From assembly GCA_028865545.1 (NCBI GenBank), contig JAGWJY010000024.1, positions 1 to 48,935 of the forward strand: DNA of 48,935 nucleotides, given 5' to 3'. Made by a program: the position numbers and the translations under genes. Below the pieces are notes generated by a model that searched no databases, was not told where the DNA came from, and saw only the letters and a list, made by a program, of their open reading frames with translations. This DNA is from Alphaproteobacteria bacterium (lineage in GTDB: Bacteria; Pseudomonadota; Alphaproteobacteria; Micropepsales; Micropepsaceae). Below, piece by piece: positions 26,744 to 35,338 of this stretch. The number at the start of each line of letters is the position of its first letter. The stretch's first letter is position 1.

Positions 26744-27481
26744 ATGAAACGGTTTGGCAAAGTGGCGTTGGGCGCGTTGATGCTCGCAGGTGCGGCGGCG
26801 CTGACGGCAACGCCCGCGTCGGCCGGAGTCGATGTCGGCATTTCGTTCGGCTGGGGCGGCCCCGGCTACATGCCGTTCAGCAATCCATGTGATTACTACG
26901 ACTACTACGACGAGCCACCGCCTTGGGGCCTGCCGCCGGACTACTGCGAATATCCAGTGTACTTCGAGCCTGTGTACTATGGCGGTTATTGGTATCGCGG
27001 CCCGATCTATTACCGCTGGAGCGGCGGCGAACGCCTCTATTGGCTGAACGGCGGCTGGCGCCATGACAATTGGCGCGGCGGCCGGGCCGACATCCGCTGG
27101 GAAGATCGCGGCGGATGGGGACGCAGCAGCAACTGGAATCGCGGCTATAGCGGCGGTCACTCCTACTACGGCGGTAGCGGAAGCTGGTCCGGCGGCGCGC
27201 GTGACTACCGGTCGGGCGGCGGCGGGAACTCGTATCATCGTGACAATAGCGGCCGTAACTGGTCTGGCGGCGGCCACGACAATTGGTCGGGCGGCGGCAG
27301 CCATAACTGGTCCGGCGGTGGCGGCGGTCATAACTGGTCTGGCGGCGGCGGTGGTGGCCATAGCTGGTCCGGTGGTGGCGGCGGACACAGCTGGTCAGGC
27401 GGCGGTGGCCACAGCAGTGGCGGCGGCGGCCATAGTGGTGGTGGCCATAGTGGCGGCGGTGGACGCGGCGGTCATCGCTGA
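26744..27481 (+). CDS. Exported Gly-rich repeat protein 2
   Basis: This 245-residue protein starts with a signal peptide similar to gene 1 (MKRFGKVALGALMLAGAAAL). It has the shared aromatic core (EYPVYFEPVYYGGYWYRGP and YYRWSGGERLYWLNGGWRHD), then from about residue 165 a repeat tail of NWSGGGGGH/SWSGGGGGH units ending in GGHSGGGGRGGHR. The tail composition (Gly, Ser, Trp, His) is extreme. It lies 33 bp after gene 1 with GAAAGGACGAAAATC as ribosome site, so the two are probably co-transcribed. Confidence 0.82.
   Translation: MKRFGKVALGALMLAGAAALTATPASAGVDVGISFGWGGPGYMPFSNPCDYYDYYDEPPPWGLPPDYCEYPVYFEPVYYGGYWYRGPIYYRWSGGERLYWLNGGWRHDNWRGGRADIRWEDRGGWGRSSNWNRGYSGGHSYYGGSGSWSGGARDYRSGGGGNSYHRDNSGRNWSGGGHDNWSGGGSHNWSGGGGGHNWSGGGGGGHSWSGGGGGHSWSGGGGHSSGGGGHSGGGHSGGGGRGGHR
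27286..27470 (+). repeat. Imperfect tandem repeats encoding (N/S)WSGGGGGH units
   Basis: The 3' part of the second Gly-rich gene consists of degenerate units of about 24-30 bp (around TGGTCCGGCGGTGGCGG) followed by shorter CATAGTGGTGGTGGC-type units. Unit number is likely to vary between strains. Confidence 0.75.
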
Positions 27482-27578
27482 GCAAGTCATTCGCACATCG
27501 GGGTCTCGTGCGAACATGCTATAAGGGCGGTGCTGCGCCGGTGCGCACGGTTAAGCTGAACATGGAGCTAGGCTTACT

Positions 27579-28661
27579 ATGAGAACGACTTTCAAGATGA
27601 CGGTCGCCGCCGCCACCATTGCTGGCGCGGCGATGTTGAGTGCGGCCCCCGCACAAGCGGACGGCTTCAGTATCGGGATCGGGTCCGGCGGCATCGGCTT
27701 TTCGTACGACAGCGGCGGATACTGCGACAGCTACGGTTGCCCGGATTCCTTCTGGGACTATCCGGTCTATTACTGTCCGGTTTATTTCCGCGGCGACTGG
27801 TACAGAGGTCCTGTATATTACCGCCGCTATGACGGCCGCGTTCAATTCTGGATCCTCGGAAATTGGCGCTACGACCAATGGCGCGGCCCGCGCCCGGAAT
27901 GGGCCTGCATCGATCATTTCGGTCCGCCGCTCGGTTTCGATTACTATGAAAACCACGGTTTCCGGATGCGCGACTCCTGGCGCAACGAATGGCGTCGCGA
28001 TTACAATCGCGATCATGGCGCCTGGCGCGGCAACACCCATGACTACGGCAACTGGAACGACCGCGGCCGCAGCAATTGGAACGGCGGCGACAATCGCGGC
28101 CAGCAAGGCGGTTTCCCGTTCCCCGGCCTTTTCCCGAATGGCGGCCAAGACAACCGTGGCGGCGACCGGCACGACAACAACCGCGGCAATGATGGGCGCG
28201 GCAACGACCATCGCGACAACGGCAATCAGAACCAAGGCGGCCCGCAGAACAATCCGTTCGGCGGCAACAATTTCCAAAACCAAGGCGGCAACAACCAGAA
28301 CCAACGTGGCGGTAACAACAACCCGGGCCAGGGTGGTCAGCATAATTGGACGGGAGGCAACACCTTCCAGAACCAGGGCGCCGGCAACAACCAGCCTCAA
28401 GGCGGCAATACCATGCAAGGCCAGGGTCGCAACCCCGGCGACGGTCATCATCCGGCCTATGGCTTCGGTCCGAACGGCCCCATCTCCACGCCGCCGCCTC
28501 CGCCGCCTGTGGTTGGAAAGCCTGTCACCACGGGCGGTCAGCCCGGCGGAGGCAATATGCAAAGCGGCGGCAACAATCAGAATTCGCACGGCGGTGACGG
28601 TCACCACGGCGACCGCGGCGGCGACAATCCGCGCGACAAGGGCAACCCACAGATTCCCTGA
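27579..28661 (+). CDS. Exported Asn/Gly/Gln-rich protein 3
   Basis: This 360-residue protein has a signal peptide (MRTTFKMTVAAATIAGAAML to about AQA). Its N-terminal core is clearly related to gene 2: DYPVYYCPVYFRGDWYRGPVYY, then RVQFWILGNWRYDQWRG. It contains four cysteines near the start of the mature region. The C-terminal two thirds are low-complexity (NNRGNDGRGNDHRDNGN, QNQGGNNQNQ, PPPPPPVVGK, GDGHHGDRGG). The Asn/Gln bias differs from the Gly/His bias of genes 1 and 2, so the tails evolved separately on one core. A strong terminator follows. Confidence 0.82.
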   Translation: MRTTFKMTVAAATIAGAAMLSAAPAQADGFSIGIGSGGIGFSYDSGGYCDSYGCPDSFWDYPVYYCPVYFRGDWYRGPVYYRRYDGRVQFWILGNWRYDQWRGPRPEWACIDHFGPPLGFDYYENHGFRMRDSWRNEWRRDYNRDHGAWRGNTHDYGNWNDRGRSNWNGGDNRGQQGGFPFPGLFPNGGQDNRGGDRHDNNRGNDGRGNDHRDNGNQNQGGPQNNPFGGNNFQNQGGNNQNQRGGNNNPGQGGQHNWTGGNTFQNQGAGNNQPQGGNTMQGQGRNPGDGHHPAYGFGPNGPISTPPPPPPVVGKPVTTGGQPGGGNMQSGGNNQNSHGGDGHHGDRGGDNPRDKGNPQIP

Positions 28662-28678
28662 GAGTCGCGTTTGAATCC

Positions 28679-28717
28679 AACGGCTCGGTGCTTCGGCTCC
28701 GGGCCGTTTTTCTTTTC
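28679..28717 (+). terminator. Intrinsic terminator after the Gly-rich gene trio
   Basis: A 10-bp stem with one G-U pair (AACGGCTCGG at 28679-28688 with CCGGGCCGTT at 28699-28708) runs into a T-rich tract (TTTTTCTTTT), 17 bp past the stop codon. Confidence 0.87.
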
Positions 28718-28740
28718 CTGAAACAATCGGTCGAAACGGA

Positions 28741-28796
28741 GGTGCGCAGCGCAAGCGTATGACATGCGCACCGCGAACCGGCGCAATGCGCGCCGG
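28741..28796. promoter_or_regulatory. Two adjacent inverted repeats upstream of ald
   Basis: GGTGCGCA (28741-28748) is exactly inverted as TGCGCACC (28765-28772). A second perfect stem, CCGGCGC with GCGCCGG (28778-28784 and 28790-28796), follows at once. They lie 60-115 bp before the alanine dehydrogenase ATG and could be an operator or a leader RNA structure. No known riboswitch was recognised. Confidence 0.4.
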
Positions 28797-28855
28797 CTTC
28801 TTGACCCCCCTTCGCCCTCTGTTAGCTTGCCGCCGTGTCCTGATGAGGAACTGCG

Positions 28856-29974
28856 ATGCGCGTTGGCGCTCCGAAAGAAATCAAGAACCACGAATACCGC
28901 GTTGGCCTGACGCCGGCCGCCGTCCGCGAACTGACCGCGCATGGTCACCAGGTCGTCATCGAGACCATGGCCGGCGATGCCATAGGCCTGACCGACGAGA
29001 TGTATGTGCGCGCCGGCGCCAAAATCTTGCCGAATGCCGACGAGGTGTTCGCCGCCGCCGAGATGATCGTGAAGGTGAAGGAGCCGCAACCGGTCGAAAT
29101 CGCGCGGCTGCGGCCAAATCAGACGCTGTTTACATACCTGCATCTGGCGCCAGATCCCGAACAGACCAAGGGATTGCTGGCTTCGGGTGCGACCTGCATC
29201 GCTTATGAGACCGTGACGGACTGGCGCGGCGGTTTGCCGCTGCTGGCGCCGATGAGCGAAGTGGCCGGACGGATGTCGATCCAGGCCGGCGCGCATTGTC
29301 TTGAGATCGCCCAGGGCGGACGCGGGGCGTTGCTCGGCGGCGTGCCCGGCGTGCCGGCGGCGAAAGTCGTGGTGCTCGGCGGCGGCGTGGTCGGCACCAA
29401 TGCCGCGCGCATGGCGATGGGCCTCGAAGCGCATGTCATCGTGCTCGACGTTTCATTGCACCGTTTGAACGAGCTCGATCTGCAATTCGGCGCGCGTTTG
29501 CACACGCTGTTCTCGACCATCGACGCAATCGAGGAGCAGGTCATGTCTGCCGATCTCGTCATCGGTGGCGTGCTGCTGCCCGGCGCGGCCGCACCGAAGC
29601 TGATCACCGAGAAGATGGTGAAGCAGATGAAGAAGGGTTCGGTGATCGTCGACGTCGCCATCGACCAGGGCGGCTGCGCGGAAACCAGCCATGCGACGAC
29701 GCATGCCAATCCGACCTACCGCGTGCACGACGTGGTGCATTACTGCGTCGCCAACATGCCGGGCGGCGTGGCCCGCACCTCGACCTTCGCGCTCAACAAC
29801 GCGACCTTGCCGTTTACGCTGGCGTTGGCCGATCAAGGCGCGGAGAAGGCGATGAAGGCGAACGCGCATCTGCGCGCCGGCCTCAACGTCTACAAGAACG
29901 CGCTGACCTACAAGGCGGTGGCGGAGGCGCAGAACCTGCCGTTCAAGAGCGCGGAGTCGATGCTGGGGCTCTAA
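28856..29974 (+). CDS. ald: Alanine dehydrogenase
   Basis: This 372-residue NAD-dependent enzyme interconverts L-alanine with pyruvate and ammonia. The N-terminus MRVGAPKEIKNHEYRVGLTP is diagnostic. Catalytic K75 (VKVKEPQ) and H96 (YLHLAPD) fall at the standard numbers, and the Rossmann motif VVLGGGVVGTNAA is around 176-188. The length matches the family. ATG follows GAGGAACTGCG. It is cytoplasmic and monocistronic after a terminator, with unusual inverted repeats in the leader. Its end overlaps the convergent LprI-like gene by 4 bp. Confidence 0.97.
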   Translation: MRVGAPKEIKNHEYRVGLTPAAVRELTAHGHQVVIETMAGDAIGLTDEMYVRAGAKILPNADEVFAAAEMIVKVKEPQPVEIARLRPNQTLFTYLHLAPDPEQTKGLLASGATCIAYETVTDWRGGLPLLAPMSEVAGRMSIQAGAHCLEIAQGGRGALLGGVPGVPAAKVVVLGGGVVGTNAARMAMGLEAHVIVLDVSLHRLNELDLQFGARLHTLFSTIDAIEEQVMSADLVIGGVLLPGAAAPKLITEKMVKQMKKGSVIVDVAIDQGGCAETSHATTHANPTYRVHDVVHYCVANMPGGVARTSTFALNNATLPFTLALADQGAEKAMKANAHLRAGLNVYKNALTYKAVAEAQNLPFKSAESMLGL

Positions 29975-30327
29975 CGCCGGAAAGACTGCAGCTCCCTCGT
30001 GCGTGCGTTGGTCAGGCGCGTCATGCAGCCGGAATAGAGCATCGGGAACATGCTGCCGCCGCGGTTTTGTGCCGTCTCGGCGTTGCATTGCCGGTCGCGG
30101 AACCCGATCCAGGCGCGTTGCGCATTGCGCAACCTTTCGCGCGAGGTGTCGTCGAGCGTCGCCATCGTCTGGCGATAGGCCTGGTTGAGCCGTTGATCCG
30201 CCGCCTCATATTCCTGTGAGGCGCACATGTTCATGTCGCGCTGGGTGGTGGGATTGCGGCAGTCGCCGCCGCTCGCTGCGCAGGCGAACAGGCCAAGCGT
30301 CAGCGCGATAATCAGCATACGGATCAT
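29971..30327 (-). CDS. LprI/DUF1311-family exported protein
   Basis: This 118-residue protein has a signal peptide with a lipobox-like FACA (about residues 14-17). The mature domain carries DUF1311/LprI hallmarks: a DCRNPTTQRDMNMCASQEYEAADQRLNQAYRQ-type opening (C23 and C35), then QRAWIGFRDRQC and a late cysteine in SGCM. The family includes the mycobacterial lysozyme inhibitor LprI, but most members are uncharacterised. It is probably periplasmic, with disulfides. It is minus-strand and convergent with ald. Confidence 0.87.
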   Translation of the reverse strand: MIRMLIIALTLGLFACAASGGDCRNPTTQRDMNMCASQEYEAADQRLNQAYRQTMATLDDTSRERLRNAQRAWIGFRDRQCNAETAQNRGGSMFPMLYSGCMTRLTNARTRELQSFRR

Positions 30328-30352
30328 AGCGTCCCCCGAAAATCGCCGCAGC

Positions 30353-31126
30353 TTACGTGATCGTCGTGCCGCCGTCGATGACGATGCTCTGTCCGGTCAT
30401 CCAGGCGCCGGCGCGCGAGGCCAGGAACACCGCGGCGCCCGCGATGTCGTCGGGCTCGCCCAGCCTTTGAAGCGGATTGCCGAACGCCGAGCGCTTCTCG
30501 GCCTCCGGGGTTTCCCACAACGCCCGCGCGAAATCGGTCTTCACCAATCCCGGTGCGATGCAGTTCACGCGGATGTTGTGCGGTCCGTATTCCACCGCCA
30601 GGTTGCGCGCCAGCTGAAAATCGGCCGCCTTGGAAATTCCGTAGGCGCCGATCAGCGGCGTGCCTTTCAGTCCGGCGATCGACGAGACGATGATCACCAC
30701 GCCGTCCTTGCGCGCCACCATCTCCGGCAGCACCATCTGGCAGAGCCAATGGCTGGAGCGCACGTTGGCGCCCATGATCTTGTCGAAAGCTTCGTCGGGG
30801 ATTTCCATCCCAGGTCCGAAATAGGGATTGAGGGCGGCGTTGCACACCAGCACATCGATCTTGCCGAACGTCTCGTGCGTGGCGTCGACCAGCGCCCGCA
30901 ATTGCGCCTTGTCGTTGATGTTGCAGGGAATGGCTGCGGCGGTCTCGTTGCCCGCGCTGTATTTGCCGTTGATGTCCGCCGCCACCTTCTCGCAGGCGTC
31001 GGCCTTGCGGCTCGACACCACGACTTTGGCACCGTGCTCGGCCAAACGGCGGACGATAGCCTCGCCGATACCCTTGCTGGAGCCGGTAACCAGCGCAACC
31101 TTGCCGCTGAGATCGAACAATTGCAT
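30353..31126 (-). CDS. Short-chain dehydrogenase/reductase (SDR)
   Basis: This 257-residue classical SDR has the NAD(P)-binding TGSSKGIG (14-21), the NAAL variant of the NNAG motif (96-99), the catalytic Ser in VSSIAG, and YGISK, followed by the PG motif of classical SDRs (IAPGLVKTDF). The substrate is unknown. The start MQLFDLSGKVALVTG matches the family, and GGGAGGGAAAC precedes it. It is 25 bp before the LprI-like gene on the same strand, so co-transcription is possible. Confidence 0.92.
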   Translation of the reverse strand: MQLFDLSGKVALVTGSSKGIGEAIVRRLAEHGAKVVVSSRKADACEKVAADINGKYSAGNETAAAIPCNINDKAQLRALVDATHETFGKIDVLVCNAALNPYFGPGMEIPDEAFDKIMGANVRSSHWLCQMVLPEMVARKDGVVIIVSSIAGLKGTPLIGAYGISKAADFQLARNLAVEYGPHNIRVNCIAPGLVKTDFARALWETPEAEKRSAFGNPLQRLGEPDDIAGAAVFLASRAGAWMTGQSIVIDGGTTIT

Positions 31127-31195
31127 GTTTCCCTCCCGGAAATCGTTCTGCGATCATGGCACGGTTTCTTAAGGCGGCGAACAACGGAGCATGCG

Positions 31196-31810
31196 ATGAA
31201 AAATACCCCTCTAATCCTTGCCGCAGCGTCCGCCTTGCTGCTCGCCGCCTGCCAGAGCACGCCGAACTACGGCGCACCGCCGCTGCCGCCGGGATCATCA
31301 GCCGTGCAGCCGCCCCCTCCCGCGCCAAGCCAGCCGGCGCCGCTTGTCGGCACGGCGGGCAAACTCACACAGGCCGGTGTCGGCAGATATATGGACGGGC
31401 TGGAGGCAAATCTGCGCGGCACGCTACGCGGCCAGCCGGTTTTCGTCATCCGCCGCGGTGAAGACATGCTGGTGGTGTTGCCGGACTCCGCATTGTTCGC
31501 CGGCAAGGATCTCGGCCCGTCTGGCAGTGCACTGCTTGCCAGCATCGCGGCTGTGCTGCGTTATTACGATCGCACGCTGCTGCAGGTGAACGGTTACACC
31601 GACACGCTGGGCAACGACGTGCAGAACCTGACGATATCGCAGGACCGCGCCAAGCTGGTGATGCAGGCGCTGGTGGGCGATGGACTTGCCGCTTCGCGAC
31701 TTGAAGCGCACGGCTTCGGCGCCACCAATCTGCGCTTCGCCACGGGCCCTGACAAAGCCGAGCCGCGCAACCGCCGCATCGAGCTGCATATCGTGCCCAG
31801 GCCGGATTGA
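31196..31810 (+). CDS. OmpA-family peptidoglycan-associated lipoprotein
   Basis: This 204-residue protein has a lipoprotein signal ending LLLAAC19, a Pro-rich linker, and a C-terminal OmpA-like domain (about 95-200). The domain has VNGYTDTLGN, LTISQDRAKLVMQAL, HGFGATN and NRRIEL, the residues that contact peptidoglycan. It probably tethers the outer membrane to the cell wall, in the YiaD/Pal style. ATG 31196 is used; the long upstream open frame to 30227 is antisense to the SDR and not coding. It is divergent from the SDR gene. Confidence 0.9.
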   Translation: MKNTPLILAAASALLLAACQSTPNYGAPPLPPGSSAVQPPPPAPSQPAPLVGTAGKLTQAGVGRYMDGLEANLRGTLRGQPVFVIRRGEDMLVVLPDSALFAGKDLGPSGSALLASIAAVLRYYDRTLLQVNGYTDTLGNDVQNLTISQDRAKLVMQALVGDGLAASRLEAHGFGATNLRFATGPDKAEPRNRRIELHIVPRPD

Positions 31811-31932
31811 GGGACCGTGCATCTGTTTCGCCTGATGCGGCAACGTTTCTTGCCCTCGGGTTACCTTCGCTCCGCTCTCGACACCTCTGACTGCCGCCCT
31901 TAGCCTGTTCCGCAAAGCGGGCGGGAGGGATT

Positions 31933-34047
31933 GTGCGCATTCTAAAATACGGCGCAGCGGCGCTCACGGCGGTGATCCTTCTCGGCCTCGGCGTCGTCAT
32001 CGTTTCCGATCGCTTGTCCCAGCCGCCGGCGCCCGACGCCGCCGTGCTCATCGCGCACGCCGCGAAATACGACGTCCGCATTCGCCGCGATACTTGGGGC
32101 GTGCCTCACATCCTCGGCAGGACGGATGCCGACGTCGCCTTCGGCCTCGGCTTTGCGCATTCGGAGGACGATTTCGCGACCATCCAGCAGGTGGCGCTTG
32201 CCACACGCGGCGAACTGGCGGCGAGCATCGGTCCCAAAGGCGCGGTGACGGATTATCTCGTCCACCTGTTCCGCGTCTGGGAAACCGTGAATGCGCGCTA
32301 TCAAAAAGATCTGCCGCCCGACGTGCGCCGTGTCGCCGAGGCCTACGCCGATGGCGTCAACTATTATGCGGCGCTGCATCCCGACAAGGTGCAGCCCGGC
32401 CTTCTGCCGCTCACCGGCAAGGACATCGTTGCCGGTTTCGTTTTCAAGACGCCGTTCTTCTACGGTCTTGATTCCACGCTGCGCAAACTGACCGCGGACA
32501 CCGGCGGCAAGCCGCTGCCCGAGATCGGCTCGAATGGCGTAGCCGTCGGGCCGCGTCGCTCCGCCGACGGCGCCACCCGGCTGCTGGTGAATTCGCACCA
32601 GCCCTATGTCGGGCCGGTCTCCTGGTACGAAGTTGTCCTGCAGTCCGGTGAAGGTTGGCATGTGGCAGGCGGATTGTTTCCCGGTTCGCCCGTCATGCTG
32701 CACGGTCACAACGAACATCTCGGCTGGGCCAACACGGTCAACAAGCCCGATCTCGCCGACATTTACCGGCTCACCATCAATCCCGCGAACCCCGACCAGT
32801 ACCTGCTCGACGGCAAGTGGCGGAATTTCGAAAAGAGCGACGCCGCGATCCGCGTGAAGCTGTTTGGACCGCTGTTCTGGACCTTTCACCGCGAGGTTCT
32901 CTACGCGGCGCAAGGGCCGGTGTTCAAGACCGATCATGGCGTCTTCGCCATCCGCTATGCCGGCATGAACGAAGTGCGCCAACTGCTGCAATATTACCGT
33001 CTCAACAAGGCGCGCAATCTGGAGGAGTGGAAGAATGCAATGCGCCTACAGGCGCTGCCCAGCATCAATTACATCTACGCCGACGAGAAGGGGAACATCG
33101 GCTATGTCTACAACGGTGAATTTCCCGTGCGAAAGCCCGGCTTCAACTGGCAGGGCTTTCTCCCCGGAGACCGCTCTGACCTGATCTGGCATTCCTATCT
33201 GCCGTTCGACAAGGTTCCGCAGTTGTGGAATCCAAAATCCGACTTTGTTTTCAATTCGAACAACACACCGTTCCAGGCCACCGCGCCCGAAGACGATCTC
33301 AAGCCGGCCGATTTCCCGCCGACCCTCGGCATCCAGACCAATATGACGAATCGCGCGCTGCGCGCCTTGGAAACCTATGGCGCCGATACTGCGATCACCG
33401 CCGACGCCTTCCGCCGCTACAAGTTCGATCTCACCTACAGTGTCCATTCCGAGATCATGCGCATGATCGCCGAAGTGCTGAAGGCCGATCCTGGCAATGA
33501 TCCGGAACTGAAGCAGGCGCAGCAGATTCTGCGGGCTTGGAACCGGCGCACCGACATTCACAACCGCGGCGCGGCGCTGGCAGTGCTGATGGCCATGCGG
33601 GTGATGCCGGCGGACGCGGATGGTCCGTGGAAGGAAACGCCGCTGGCGGCGTTGAAGCAGGCGATGGCCGTCCTCAAGAAGCACTTCGGACGACTGGACC
33701 CCGAATGGGGCGAGGTCAATCGTTTCCGGCGCGGCAGGCTCGATCTGCCCATCGACGGCGGGCCGGACATCTATCGCGCGGTGTATGGTGTGCCGCAGAA
33801 GGACGGAACGCTGACCGCGGTCGACGGCGACACCTTCATCATGTTCGTGACCTGGGACAAGAACGGCAAGCTGTCGTCTGAGAGCATCCATCAGTTCGGT
33901 TCCGCGACGCTGGACAACACCTCGCCGCATTATTCCGACCAGTCGCCGTTGTTCGTCGCCATGCGTTTGAAGCCGGTCTGGTTCACCGAAGCGGAGCTGA
34001 AGGGCCACATCGAGGCGGACTACCGGCCGGGACAGCCGCATCGCTGA
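31933..34047 (+). CDS. Penicillin/AHL acylase-family Ntn hydrolase
   Basis: This 704-residue protein starts at GTG with an N-terminal hydrophobic segment (about 8-25), so it is exported or membrane-anchored. The family's opening VRIRRDTWGVPHI is present. The autoproteolysis site G199-S200-N201 is the beta-chain Ser nucleophile, followed by LLVNSHQPY, GWANTVNKPD and late FMVTWD-like FIMFVTWD segments. Such enzymes are matured into two chains in the periplasm and hydrolyse amides of penicillins, acyl-homoserine lactones or other acylated amines. The specificity is not readable. A putative lactonase follows 81 bp downstream. Confidence 0.92.
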   Translation: MRILKYGAAALTAVILLGLGVVIVSDRLSQPPAPDAAVLIAHAAKYDVRIRRDTWGVPHILGRTDADVAFGLGFAHSEDDFATIQQVALATRGELAASIGPKGAVTDYLVHLFRVWETVNARYQKDLPPDVRRVAEAYADGVNYYAALHPDKVQPGLLPLTGKDIVAGFVFKTPFFYGLDSTLRKLTADTGGKPLPEIGSNGVAVGPRRSADGATRLLVNSHQPYVGPVSWYEVVLQSGEGWHVAGGLFPGSPVMLHGHNEHLGWANTVNKPDLADIYRLTINPANPDQYLLDGKWRNFEKSDAAIRVKLFGPLFWTFHREVLYAAQGPVFKTDHGVFAIRYAGMNEVRQLLQYYRLNKARNLEEWKNAMRLQALPSINYIYADEKGNIGYVYNGEFPVRKPGFNWQGFLPGDRSDLIWHSYLPFDKVPQLWNPKSDFVFNSNNTPFQATAPEDDLKPADFPPTLGIQTNMTNRALRALETYGADTAITADAFRRYKFDLTYSVHSEIMRMIAEVLKADPGNDPELKQAQQILRAWNRRTDIHNRGAALAVLMAMRVMPADADGPWKETPLAALKQAMAVLKKHFGRLDPEWGEVNRFRRGRLDLPIDGGPDIYRAVYGVPQKDGTLTAVDGDTFIMFVTWDKNGKLSSESIHQFGSATLDNTSPHYSDQSPLFVAMRLKPVWFTEAELKGHIEADYRPGQPHR

Positions 34048-34128
34048 TATCGCCGCGCCTTGCACGCCGGCACCCGGCCTGCATTAGAATGACGCCGCCG
34101 CCCACCGACTGTTTGGAGCCTTAAGCCG

Positions 34129-34902
34129 ATGAGTGACTGGCCGACGATCCGTCCCCTTTGTGCGGGCTATCTGATGGACCAGGATGTGTCGAACGTCCTC
34201 TATCAGCGCCGCGCCGGCGAGAAGGCCGATTTCCCCTGCATCATCTTCGTCATCGAGGTCGGCGGCAGAAAAATCCTTTTCGATACCGGGCCCTCGCATC
34301 CCGAGCGTGCCGAAGCGTTCCACATGCCGCTGCGCCGCGACGCCGGCATGGACCCGGCCTTGTCCTTGCCCAGGATCGGCGTCGATCCGGACCGTGTCGA
34401 CCTCGTCATCATGAGTCATCTGCACTGGGATCATTGCGGCAACAACCACCTGTTCCCCAACGCCACCTTCCTGGTGCAGAAGGCGGAGCTGCAGCACGCC
34501 ATCGCGCCGAATGTCTGGCAGAACACCCAGTATGAAACCGCGACGCGCAAGACCGCGCCGCTGTGGTTCGACAGTTTCAAACAGATGGAGATCATCGAGG
34601 GCGACCGGCACGATCTGGTGACGGGCGTGCATCTCATCCATCTGCCCGGCCACACGCCAGGCCTGATGGGCGCGGCGGTGGAGACGCGCAAAGGCGTGCA
34701 CATGATCGCCAGCGACGCCGTGCCCTGGATCGACAATTGGGAGGGCGACGCGCGGGCCAAGCACATCCCCAGCACCATCCACACCAATCTCGACGACTGC
34801 GCGCGATCCTTCAAAAAGATCGAAGAGATCGCCGATGTCGTGCTGGCGTCGCATGACAACCGCACGCTGCGGCACGGCGTCTATCCGGTGCTGGACGGTT
34901 GA
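34129..34902 (+). CDS. AHL-lactonase-like metallo-beta-lactamase-fold hydrolase
   Basis: This 257-residue protein lacks a signal peptide. It has the metal motif H97-L-H99-W-D101-H102, further ligands in LPGHTPG and ASDAV, and a final histidine around ASHDNRT. The HLHWDHCGNN context is typical of N-acyl-homoserine lactonase (AiiA/AttM-like) family members, which open the lactone ring, but relatives act on other lactones or esters. Its proximity to an acylase-family gene on the same strand suggests a shared quorum-quenching or acyl-amide metabolism role; that is inference. Confidence 0.87.
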   Translation: MSDWPTIRPLCAGYLMDQDVSNVLYQRRAGEKADFPCIIFVIEVGGRKILFDTGPSHPERAEAFHMPLRRDAGMDPALSLPRIGVDPDRVDLVIMSHLHWDHCGNNHLFPNATFLVQKAELQHAIAPNVWQNTQYETATRKTAPLWFDSFKQMEIIEGDRHDLVTGVHLIHLPGHTPGLMGAAVETRKGVHMIASDAVPWIDNWEGDARAKHIPSTIHTNLDDCARSFKKIEEIADVVLASHDNRTLRHGVYPVLDG

Positions 34903-34912
34903 CGCCGCGCGT

Positions 34913-35338
34913 TTACGGGGCCGGTGTCGGGCGCGGGTAGGAGATGATCAGCGTCAGCGGCTCGTCGCCTTCCTGGCTGATGCCCACCGTGTCGCCGTCA
35001 TAAAGATAGGCCGCCATGCCCGCGGTCACCGTGCGGCTGGCGCCGTCGGACGTCACCACGCCCTTGCCGGACACGACGTAATAGACCTCGTCATGCGCGA
35101 TCTTGTGCGGGCCGATGGCGGCGCCTTTGTGCAGCGCGCGCTTGCGGAACTCCATGGTACGGCCGGGCACGGCATCGGTAATGCCCCACACCGTCGACAT
35201 GCCGATCTTGCCGTGCGGCGGCGGCTCGTCGCGCTTCGTGGCGTTCTCGTCGACCACCACCATGGGATGCGCCGCCAGCGCGGCGGTGGCGCCGAGCACG
35301 ACGGTGCAGGCGAGCAGGACGGAGATGCGTTTGGACAT
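34913..35338 (-). CDS. Exported small cupin protein A
   Basis: This 141-residue protein has a signal peptide (MSKRISVLLACTVVLGATAALA) and a single cupin domain: EFRKRALHKGAAIGPHKIAHDEVYYVVSGKG with candidate metal ligands H77, H81 and E83, then YLYDGDTVGI. It is a close paralogue of the gene at 35735-36157. It is periplasmic; the substrate is unknown. It is convergent with the lactonase-like gene, 10 bp apart. Confidence 0.87.
   Translation of the reverse strand: MSKRISVLLACTVVLGATAALAAHPMVVVDENATKRDEPPPHGKIGMSTVWGITDAVPGRTMEFRKRALHKGAAIGPHKIAHDEVYYVVSGKGVVTSDGASRTVTAGMAAYLYDGDTVGISQEGDEPLTLIISYPRPTPAP

Noticed and set aside
27286..27470. Regular repeats considered as a CRISPR array
   Set aside because: The repeats are degenerate, lack unique spacers, and encode Gly/Ser/Trp/His units in one reading frame.
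26285..28754. Long minus-strand frames rich in Ala, Val, Thr and Arg
   Set aside because: They mirror the Gly/Asn-rich repeats of the three exported proteins, whose signal peptides, ribosome sites and terminator are on the plus strand.
30227..31195. N-terminal extension of the OmpA-like lipoprotein frame
   Set aside because: It runs antisense to the SDR and LprI-like genes. The lipoprotein signal peptide starts at 31196 with its own ribosome site.
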